A model generated the notes under the pieces. That model did not search any database and was not told where the DNA came from. It saw only the letters and a list, made by a program, of their open reading frames with translations. The position numbers and the translations under genes were made by a program. A stretch of DNA of 64,000 nucleotides from Himantopus leucocephalus (lineage: Eukaryota; Chordata; Aves; Charadriiformes; Recurvirostridae): contig RSEF01000012.1 of NCBI GenBank assembly GCA_003993805.1, positions 5,104,227-5,168,226 on the forward strand, written 5' to 3'. Below, piece by piece: positions 51,667 to 61,870 of the stretch (position 1 is the first letter of the stretch; each line of letters opens with the position of its first letter).

Positions 51667-51688
51667 AAAAAAAAAAAAAAAAAAAAAA
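51667..51688. repeat. Poly(A) homopolymer
   Basis: A run of 22 A with no recognisable retrocopy body next to it and no clear target-site duplication; treated as simple sequence. Confidence 0.8.
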
Positions 51689-53158
51689 GAAAGAAGCCCC
51701 ACCAGGTAGAACACCTCTGAACTAAAGCTAGCACGTGCCTTCTTGTTTTACCTGTCCTTTATTAGCTAAAGGTTTCAACAATATGCCAGACATTATGGAA
51801 GACAAAAGATGTTTTTGTTCTTATCAGTGAAGTTCTTCTAGATTGAAATATTAGACTTACGCCCAATGTTAAGTTGTAGCAAAATCATTTGTATGTTCTC
51901 TTTCATTCTTGTCATAGCCTAACTTATGCAATCCTGCTTAAAAAACAAACATAGCAGTATCTCGTAAGGAGATCTGTTTATGAGCGTGCATGTGGAGTTA
52001 ACTGCATCCGCACTCGTAAGCTGCTGGGTAACTCAAGTTAGGAAGCTGTCTGTTCCCTGAAGGACCAAGCCAGCAGCCACCCTGGTTTCAGTTCCCTGCT
52101 GGCCTAATAAGACTAGAACGGCCAGGGAAACCAAGAATATAGTGATGCCCAAGAATATCTACATTTGCAAGCTCTTCTAGGACCCAGGAAAGGATGGTGA
52201 TGGCTTGTGTGGACTGGGAATTGGATTTTTTTTTTATTATTTTTCTTAAACATTTAGCTGTACTGCAGTTCTTATTCTGTATTACTCACTTCTTTGAGGA
52301 CATAGAGACATTTTAAAAAGCCTATCACTGTGACTGTAAATAATAAAAATTCTTATCACTTATTTGTAAATCTTTAGCAATTTAGAACCAGCCATTTCAT
52401 ATCGGATCAAAAAGCTCTCGCACATTTAACAACTCAAAAAGCTTTTGGTTTATTACAGCCTGCCCTCATCAGGAAGAATCCTCTCCCTCTGTTTTCCAGT
52501 TTTCTCTCCATCACCTCCAGAAAGCTATTAGTCCCCTCCTCCAAGCTGAACGCACCCTCCTAGTGTACCGCAGCCCATTCTCCCGACGGGAGCGAGGGAA
52601 GGGTAAGAGGACAGAAAAGACAGGGACAAAGGCAGCGGGGCAGAGACAAGCCTTCACTGCAACTCCCACTTGGGTTTGGTGGGGTTTTTTTGGCCAGAGC
52701 CACATTTAGCTCTCTGGGTCAAACCAGCAAATGGGCGCAGAAGGTCGCGTATGATGCTCCAGCAGGTACTTCTCGTCTCCAGAAAGAAGCAGCTGGCAAT
52801 TTTGGAAGCAGCCTGCTTTGCTTCCCTCGGTTGGATCACGCTGACCCAGAACTCAGCTACGCCTTCCGTTACCTTCTGTTCTCTTACTGTGGCACAAAAG
52901 CTGTCACTCCTGGATGTTTCAAAGCTTAAACTGTTTTTAAAAGCTTTATAATGAATGGTGAGCAGGAGCATGCGGAGTACACATTCTGCTGATCTTTCTA
53001 AAACGAAATAACTATTTCACAATTGCTGAAGACTGCAGGGCAGCAGAGGCAATGAACCCGGTGGTCTCTTCCAAATTCTATGAGGTGAAATGCAAATGAA
53101 AAAAGTGTTCAATAGCGCCTGATTTATCTTGACCTCCATTCTTTGACTGCTTACTCAA

Positions 53159-53407
53159 ACTGAACAGCAGGCTAGGAAGGATCAGGTTTACCAAGAATCT
53201 CTTTCATTTCTCAGCAGTACCTTGCAATTCACAATTTGCTGGTGTTTTTCTCTTTTTCTTCNACTGAACAGCAGGCTAGGAAGGATCAGGTTTACCAAGA
53301 ATCTCTCTCATTTCTCAGCAGTACCTTGCAATTCACAATTTGCTGGTGGTTTTCTCTTGTTCTTCTNATTCACAATTTGCTGGTGTTTTTCTCTTTTTCT
53401 TCTTTTA
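53159..53407. repeat. Direct duplication with two single-N joins (2.4 copies)
   Basis: A unit of about 103 bp at 53159-53261 recurs at 53263-53366. Its last roughly 40 bp recur again from 53368. N at 53262 and 53367 separate the copies. A few substitutions, mainly in the T-rich end, distinguish them. A T-rich low-complexity end probably defeated contig merging. Confidence 0.9.
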
Positions 53408-54682
53408 AGCTGGGCTAAGAACACTTTAAAAATGCAGCTAGAATGCATAACAGATAAATTGAGTTTCTCTAGGTTGAAAAATTGCTATTTGCTAATTAAA
53501 ATCTTGATAACCTTTCCTCTTATTTGCATACTAATTTAAATTTCTGAAGGGTTGATGATAATCACAAACATAATTTATCTTGAACTACAAAGAGTCTCAA
53601 ACACCATCAGAGCCTCCAGATGCAAACAGTGAAGTGTTATCTTTGCCATGCCCTAATATTGTGTCAACAGGGCAAAGAAAATACTTTCTATTTTTCCAAT
53701 ATGAGAAATTAGAAAGAAACAAAACAAAAATTAAAGAAAAGAAAAGAAAAAGAGTGTATCAAAGAAAAAAGCCAATTCTAAGTCAGCTTGATGCTCAGAC
53801 ATCTAAAACACTTTTTACTTAGGAAAGCTAGGAGCCAGACCATGTTTAGAGGCTAGATTTCAAAATTACCGTGCGTATCCCTCAGCTTTGGGAAGAAGCA
53901 AATCCAGTTTTCTTGAAACCACTAATGACAGGGTTTAGAAATAAAGCGAAGAGCTCTAAGATTGCTAAAGTCTTTGAAAATATTTCCCCTTTATAGCTAG
54001 CTTGGCGAGACATAAGATATACTCACAGGGCCTAATTCAACTTAGATGTCAATGTGTGGAAATCCACTTTAGTGTGTGGAGTTGACCTTGCTTGCATGAG
54101 GACTATTACAGGCAACATAGGTAACAGCCTTGTAAATGAGATAAACCCCTGAATCCCAATGCTATCTTGCTAAGAACCATGCAGCAAAATCAGTTACAAC
54201 TTTTGTTACAGAACAAATTAATTTTGGCTTTTAAACATTACAGTAATTACTTATCCTAAATGTTAGGATGAAAATGCTAATAAGTACCTATTACAGAATC
54301 CAATTATATAGCTTGCAACCTACTACTTCATTAAATTAAAATGAAATTTCATTCAAGTTCTAATACTATTCTTTTCCAATTGAGGGTCTTGTTCTCTACC
54401 ATTTAAAAAGTATTTGATCTTAATAAATTATTTTACCACACTAAAAAAACCCACCCCAACCTAAACAGATTCACTTATCCCAACCCGTCGTGCTCCCCAA
54501 AACCCCAGCCACCCAGAGAGCAGCGCCTTTGCTCGAGATGCTGATGGATCTATTGTCCTCTGGATCAAGTAAAAGAAAACAAGAAAAAAGAACCACCAAA
54601 CCACCACATTCAGCTGTCAAAGTGTTGCCCTTGCATTGTTTAAAGTAGTAATGCAAGAAAGAGTATGTTTTAACTGTCTATG

Positions 54683-54735
54683 TTATATACACACACACAC
54701 ATACATGTGCATGTGTGTAGTATTCTGTAACACAC
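54683..54735. repeat. CA/TG microsatellite, partly self-complementary
   Basis: A (CA)n run is followed within a few bases by a (TG)n run and another short (CA)n, so the region is partly palindromic. It is ordinary simple sequence that could form a short hairpin. Confidence 0.75.
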
Positions 54736-54939
54736 ACATGGAATGTTAAAACCCGTATTAATTCCACTAGCTACTACAGAGAATGTCCTCGCTGTCCCTA
54801 AATACAAATTTACTGGTCTCAAAAGTAAAGAAGTAACACTCCCATCAGCCCCTTTATAAGGGAAAACCTTTCAAAAGCAGCCAGGCCTCCCTCTTCCAAA
54901 GTACCGACATAAGCCTCAAAAGTTCATGCTCTCAAGCCC

Positions 54940-55237
54940 CGACAAGTACTGACAGCGAATGCCNCGACAAGTACTGACAGTGAATGCCGTGACGTTACTG
55001 GGAAGCTGAAACCCTACTTGTTCCAATGGATCCAAGTTATCATTTCCAATCCCACAGGTACACAAGACTTTTTTCCTTCCAGAAAGGGCATTTTTAGTCT
55101 CAAAAGCAAACGNCGTGACGTTACTGGGAAGCTGAAACCCTACTTGTTCCAATGGATACAAGTTATCATTTCCAATCCCACAGGTACACAAGATGTTTTT
55201 CCTTCCAGAAAGGCCATTTTTAGTCTCAAAAGCAAAC
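54940..55237. repeat. Two adjacent N-joined duplications (24 bp and 124 bp)
   Basis: The 24 bases at 54940-54963 recur at 54965-54988 with an N at 54964. The 124 bases at 54988-55111 then recur at 55114-55237 with an N at 55113. Copies differ by a few substitutions. Both are most likely failed contig-end overlaps placed in series, so the true locus is probably about 150 bp shorter. Confidence 0.9.
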
Positions 55238-56359
55238 CTAGACACTGCTGAAAATTCTCCATCAGAAGTCTTTTTTCCATGGAAACAGCACTAGTTTTTC
55301 TTACTGTGCTTTTGTCCCCACCCGCCCCCCCAAAAGGAAACAAGAAGTTTTAAACAAATTTTTCACATTTTACGTTAAACAAAAGACACAAACAAACAAA
55401 AAAACCCAAAAAAGTTTTAATTATCTGTTATTAACTTTCAGCTTTCTGACAAGACAGGAAAGTCTTAGGAATCATATTTATATGTATTTCCCATCACTCC
55501 CCCTCTCTGGGCAGCTGGCACTCGCCTTTTCTAAGGGAACACAGTGCCCACAACGCTCACTCACCACCTTAAACAGAAGAGACCATTGCACAGCATGGAA
55601 ACTGTAACAGCAACATGGGGCTTCCAAACTACAATGCTAAAAACAGCGTTTTAAAACCAAACATTAGCTTCTGTACCATAAAGTCAAAATTGCCCTTTGA
55701 TTAACGCTGCCCATGCCACAGATTTTACTCACCACTCCTTGGAATCACAGACAAATGCTGCGGTAATTTGAGAGTGAGCACTACCAGGGCACAAAGCTTT
55801 CTCATTTTTTATCACTTGCTTGTTTTTAAGCTAGTTTTCAAGGAAAACATGTTATACAACCATAACTCCTGTCATTCACCTTACCCCACACTTTGAGATA
55901 GCGGGCAAGTTTCACTCACGCTTCGAAGGCAGCCAGAGTCCTCCAAGATAACTGCACCCCTGTCCCTTCTCTGCAAACAGCTGGGAGGGAGAGAAGACTG
56001 GCCACAGTCAATGTCACCACTTGGGGAAAAGCCAGAAGAACTCAACTGGTGTGCATTCTGTTTGGTGGCAGTTGGGTGGGGGTGACACTGCCATAGCTCA
56101 GCTGAGGGTCAGCAGAAACAAGCAGGCTAACCCTGACTACTGAGGAGGGGAAACAGAGGTGGTAGAGGTAGAGAAGAAAGGATCAGAACTACCGAATTTT
56201 CAACAACAAAAAAAGACTTGGGCATGCAGACATATGGCCACACGTCAGGTCTTTTCCCAAGACTCACATCCACCACCCCTTCAATTCCTGACATTCAGTG
56301 CTTCCCAAACAAGACAAATATTCTGCAATATGCCCAAAATTTCCTCAGCCTTTTAAAGT

Positions 56360-56625
56360 CTTTCCCATCTTAACATCCCCTTTCGCTTATCTACAGGCTT
56401 CTCTCTCAACACCCTTACTCAAGATATGTTCTCCAACTGCCCTAAATCCCACCCCTCTTTTACTGCACTAAGCACCTACTTTTCTCATCAACCTCAACTG
56501 ACCGATCACCCCAGAGCCTCCCAGCCTCTCCCACACCCCAACTTCCCAGCCCTTCCCAATCAAAGGCTAATACTTCATAACCCAAGACTTAAAATTCACT
56601 CGGCCTATTGACCTCCATACCAGCT
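56360..56625. repeat. C-rich, G-poor pyrimidine-biased tract
   Basis: Over about 260 bases the plus strand is dominated by C, T and A, with very few G and many CCC and CTC runs. There is no clear repeating unit and no coding signal. In a VGLL4 pre-mRNA it would read as a G- and A-rich segment. Confidence 0.6.
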
Positions 56626-56670
56626 GCAAGGCTTCTCTAGTTCTGGTAGCAACGGGACAGATCTAAGGAC

Positions 56671-56711
56671 ACACAATACCAAAAGATACACAATACCGAA
56701 AGATACACAAT
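56671..56711. repeat. 17-bp tandem repeat, 2.4 copies
   Basis: The unit ACACAATACC(A/G)AAAGAT occurs at 56671-56687 and 56688-56704, followed by a partial ACACAAT. Confidence 0.85.
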
Positions 56712-59700
56712 CACGGGGCACCGATATCCCAGAAGTGAAATGGCAGATCACACTGTCAGCCTTATACCACCTTATCCCTCTCTGTCTTGGTCCTTTGCCT
56801 CTTGACCTTTTGTTTCCTTCCTCTGAGCTACAGGTCCTCTCAGCTGCAGGAATAAGGACTCAAGATAAGCAACATTTGCTTCTACTAATCTTCCCAAAGT
56901 GCTGGAAAAAGGCAGAGTCATCCTGGGTATAATAATGGAGTCTACGTACTCCTCCTTCAAGAGAAGAGGGTAAAAAAGGCGTTATTTTGTGACAGGACTG
57001 GTGGCTAAAGAGGAAAGAGTCCTAACAGTCCCAGCATCTCCTTCTGATCAAGACTGCATTGTAGATAAAATTCCCCTATAGACAGACCCCAGCTCCCAAG
57101 TAAGAAAAAAAAAAATAATCAGCATCCAACAATCCAATGCCTCACTCCAGCATGCACAGGGTTACTGACAGACAACAAACTTTCTTCACTTACACTTTTG
57201 CAAAAAGCTAAATTTGTGAATGTACGGTTCAGATGCACCAGTCTCATGGAAACTAACATCTAGGATTCACTATCCTACAAAAACATATTGAGACATTGCC
57301 CAAATCTCATTTGCTTTTAAAATGCTGCCTAAATCTATCTCAATTGACAAAATTTAGGTCATCAGTCTGGGCTCATAACACTTTAGACGGAGATACCACA
57401 AAGCATTCATTATATAAAACTGAATCTCACCTGGCTGGAGAAGATTGTAATACCCGAATACAGTCATTCCTTTTCCTTTGATGCATGTAACGCTTATAAA
57501 AGATGATGCATTACCAAAACAAACGTTTTCTTTCAGAGACGCAGAACATGAAATTTATTAACGTTGCAGGGTGTCTTATATGTGCAAACATCATCAGTGT
57601 GCCCTACAATGAAGTAATTGTATAGGCAAAAAACATTAACCACACGTTTTCCACACGTGGCTTGTAAATCGGAAGACTATATACAAATGTAGCATGCTGG
57701 AAGGTTGTGGTGATTAGGACGGGTCCCAGCGGTCCCCTTATTTTCCATAAAGCAATGACTAGATGGCATAGAGACAACAGTATCCATCTTGAACAAAAAT
57801 ATTATCTTACTGCTAGTCCTATATATACAAAGTAAATATCCATCCACCTCAGGCCTGCATTCAGAAACTTAAGAAAAATCACCTTAAAAAAAAAAACCAA
57901 AAACAAAACCCAAAGACATTTGCAGTTAGCACCTTTTTTTGGAAAAGGTTTCATTTCCATAACAAAGCAAATTCTTTTTTTTTTTTCCTAATTACATCAC
58001 ACAAATGCTAAATGAGGATCCTAATATCCCTGATGTTGCTACACTGCAAACCTTAGTAGCAAAATCTAACTATATTATGTTATATAAATATGTTATAATA
58101 TAACATATTAAAATATGAGTGTATTAATTAAGACTCAGGTAATGAACATAAGCGAGTGTGGAGCTGGAATTAAATTGTCCAGATATCCACTGCACAGAAT
58201 TTTCTGCACTCTGCCCTTTCACAGACCTAGAACTTGACAGGACAGAAAACAAATTGTACTTAACTCCTCAGTTTTGCCTTCTACCCACAACAAAAAATTA
58301 TGGCTCACACTTACTGTATCAAATTCCATTTTGGGACATGGTTAGAAATGAAAACAATCCAATCCCATTGTGAAATAAGGCAGTAGAGAATTACAAAGTT
58401 TTACAATAAGGCTAAACTTTTCCTAGACCTTATTTCAGCAGAAACATCCTGTTAGTATGACACCATTCAATACAGCAAACATACATAAGAATGCAAACTA
58501 ATTTACTATACAAAATTTAACTATTTGCCTACAGAGAATTCTTAGGAAAAGGAAAGATATACTCTTTATCAACTCTTCTTTTAAGACTGCCAATATTGTA
58601 ATTCCCCAACCAACTCAAAAAATGTAATTTGCTTAGCCATAAATAATGACAAGAAAACCATCAAAAGTGATTTTTACATTTAGAAGAGCAATGGGAGTTT
58701 CTTCTTGAAGTGATCCTTATGAGACAGGACAGAGAACCCCATTTAAGCGTGGTTACTGAGGTTTCAACATAGACTACCTTTTCAGTCATTCACAAGTACT
58801 TTGGTTTTTTTTTCGGGGGGGAGGGCGGGGAGCAATGGTAGGGCAAAAGCCTAATTATGTAAGTCATATTATTGCCAAAAATTCTGGGCTTGCTGTTTCC
58901 AGAAGTCAGAGAAATTGAACTGTCACATGAAAACGATTGCTCAGGCTGGGTCAGGACAAGCAAATAAGAAGTCGCATCATTGGTCTGAACTGCTGATTTG
59001 TTGAAACAATGACAGACGAAGAGACAAGGAGGCACAACACGCACCAACAAGCATTTAAACCATGCACGAAAGTATGATACTGTGTCCTCAAAATCGAAGG
59101 CTCTCAGTTTACGACCTTAATATTCAGCAGAACTGAGTTTATGTCAGTCTTGGTAATGAGTCAAGAAGCGAGACTCCAGCATGGGTGAGCAGCCCTGACT
59201 GAACATGAACGGCACGGCACCAAAACGCTCACGCACGTGCCAGAACAGCACCTATTCTTAGCTAGGCTGGTCTTCTTTGGTTTCATTTTAAAAGAAGACG
59301 TAGCAAAAAGGTTACAAAACTTAATAAATCAAAACGCCAAACATTCTGAGCCGGAGGTGTTCTATTCTTTCCATCACGTCTTAGGAAGCTGTTTTCAGGA
59401 TAAATAATGTTACGTAGGATTTTTAACATACAAAAGTGTTTTAAGAGTATCACGATTGTGAAACTCAAACATCCACAAGTTAAAAAACTCCAGGAAAAGG
59501 ATTTTGGGGGGTAACCCTGATTTGCCACCGTTACGCAGTTGTACTGCATAATCACCTTTGATTACCTTGCAGACTATATTCCCACAGGACCTCACCTCAT
59601 TTTGTGTAAAGAAAGATTTACTGGCTCTGGTCCTGAATAATGATTGAATTGAATCATATCAAAGAGGTGGTGCAAAGATTAATTAAAGGTTTATGAAGCT

Positions 59701-60104
59701 TTGTGGGAGTACAGTGATAAGTGCCATACAAAAACCTACAGGGAATTGATTAATCCTGCCTGTTGAGCTTCGTTGGAATAGTGGGCAGAAAATAAAGTTT
59801 AGGGTCCAGTAAGCAATGGGGAAAAAACCCACCCAAATATCAAATAGTTCTTTCAGTCAGCACTGTCCCTCTCACTACATGTGACTAAGGCTTTATGTGA
59901 AAAATAGTTTGTGCTCAGGACTGCTCTATACTGTGCGTTTTTAACATAGAAGTTGAATTTAATTGCCATCTTCTTTTCAACACGGTACTCCAGCATATAT
60001 TATTTTCCTAACAGGGCAAGTTAAAAAGAGAAGAATCACTCCCCCCGGCACTATCCCCACTGCTCCACAAAACTAATTCATATTAATTAATTAATGAATT
60101 AAGA

Positions 60105-60415
60105 GTGAGGCTGAACTACTTCTGTCCGCCCAGCAGGCAAACTGCTCACCAGCCCCTTCTCTCCCGGCCCCTTCCCAACTCATCCCATCGCCCCCTCCGT
60201 GTGAGGTGCCAGCCCTGCTCCCTCCCCCTCCTCTACTTCGCCCCACCACCCACGTCTGACTCCCACCTTCAGTTCCAATACGCCCTCACTAGTACCTACT
60301 TGCCCCAAACTCTTGCCCAACCAGTCCCGATTCCCACCTTCTCCTGCCAACATCCCTTCCCACCTCCCGAAGCACGCCCTCCCCTCAGCCACCTCCCCTC
60401 CATCCCCTGACAAAA
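60105..60415. repeat. C/T-rich tract, G-rich on the minus strand
   Basis: Strong strand asymmetry over about 300 bases, with CTCCC and CCACC units on the plus strand. On the minus strand the stretch near 60408-60368 has four G runs of three or more, a quadruplex-capable pattern in the sense of VGLL4 transcription. The two overlapping open frames it contains are composition artefacts. Confidence 0.6.
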
Positions 60416-61006
60416 TTTAGGTGCTAACACCTCTCAGTTTCTTGTTGACTTAAACAGACATTTACACGGGCGGTAGAAAGTACACAAGTGTCAGACTTCA
60501 AATCCCTCTTCCACAACAGAAGGTCACCAGAATTAACGTGGTTTTTTTTTTTTTTTTTTAAATATGGATAAAATAATTCTTTTTTTCCTATTATTTCCTG
60601 CATTATTTCTTATTTTTGGAAAGAGGTAACTCATTCTGAATGAAGTTACAGGAAAAGAGTTTTATAAAGAAAAAAAAAAAGAGGTTAAAAAAAGCCACAT
60701 CTTAATCTAGACTTTTAGCATGGAAAAAAATCACCTCTTAGGCTGTTAAAAGTTCATTGAATATATAATTAGTTGAGATTAGGATTTTACAAAGCCTCTA
60801 GTCACTAAAAAAACCATGAAAATAATCGGTGCTACCTATTCCAGCTCCATATTTGTACATACATGTATATGCACACCTATGCGTCTATCTATAACGACTT
60901 TGGAAAAACAGGCTTATTTTTCTCTGTATCATCATTGCCTCAGATTATTAAAACAGAACTGATGTGAACTACATTTCTCCATGTGTGCTGTTGGCTTAAT
61001 TAAAAA

Positions 61007-61027
61007 TAAACAAACAAACAAACAAAA
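61007..61027. repeat. (AAAC)n microsatellite
   Basis: Five or so AAAC units, simple sequence. Confidence 0.85.
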
Positions 61028-61734
61028 CCTTAGCAATATACAGCTTAGTTAAAGGGAGTTGATGACCTATTTTCCTCTTTTTGGACATGCTTAATTTTAT
61101 TTATCACACATTTTATTCAAGTAGATACTCTACCAAATCATTCCGTGTTCTCAAACGTGTTTTAAAATACACTTTGGAAAGTGCTACTCATTGGAATAAG
61201 AACAAAAAAAAAAAAATATGCTAAAACTGTTTAAGACCGAAAAAATTCAAATTGTTATTCTTTTCCAATTTTCCATCTAAATATGCATCAATCAAATCCT
61301 CCACAAAACAATGTTAAGATCCTGTATCAAAGAAAGCAAAGCAAATATTGCCCCCAAAATTAATCCCACAGGCTTTAGTGGAAGAGGATTAGTGAAACAG
61401 CTCACTGCATCTCCTGTAAGCCAGAATGCGTCTGCCGCGCCAAGTAACCAAACCCTGTGATGTCTATGCACGTGTTGCAGCCTACGAAGTCCAATGACAA
61501 CTATTTGCAATTCAAAGAGAAATGCAACGAAACCAGTGCACAGTCTCCGTTTCCCAGCATTTTCTCTCTTTGCGCCCTTCCTCTACTAGTCGTTGGGGTG
61601 GTGGATTTAGACATCGGAGTGGTGAAGCTCTATCTAGAGGAAAAAAAGCAATGCGCAGAAGAGCTCCCTACACAGAGTGGGTTCCAGCTGTCCTCTGCGG
61701 AGCTGCGTGACTGGCCCCAGCTTCAACTCCCGAC

Positions 61735-61870
61735 ACGATTACCTTGGCGTGAGTTGCTGTGCCGAGGCGGATCGACGGCGTGCGCCCCGCAAAGCCGCTC
61801 CCGGGCAGGGCGAGCGCCTCCCCAGCCGGAGAAAGCGGCTCAGCCCATCGCCGCTCCGCTGATATCACAC
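61735..61870 (-). promoter_or_regulatory. Small CpG cluster with a minus-strand splice donor; possible noncoding first exon
   Basis: A local CpG-rich patch in AT-rich sequence. On the minus strand it ends in GCCAAG/GTAATC (exon end 61743), an acceptable donor. If spliced to the exon at 29649, the VGLL4 frame runs back about 35 codons to a stop without any ATG, so it could only be a 5'UTR exon, with translation starting downstream. No transcript evidence is available. Confidence 0.25.

Noticed and set aside
60105..60410. 101-codon Pro/Ser/Leu-rich open frame
   Set aside because: Produced by the C/T-rich composition; no start context and no homology.
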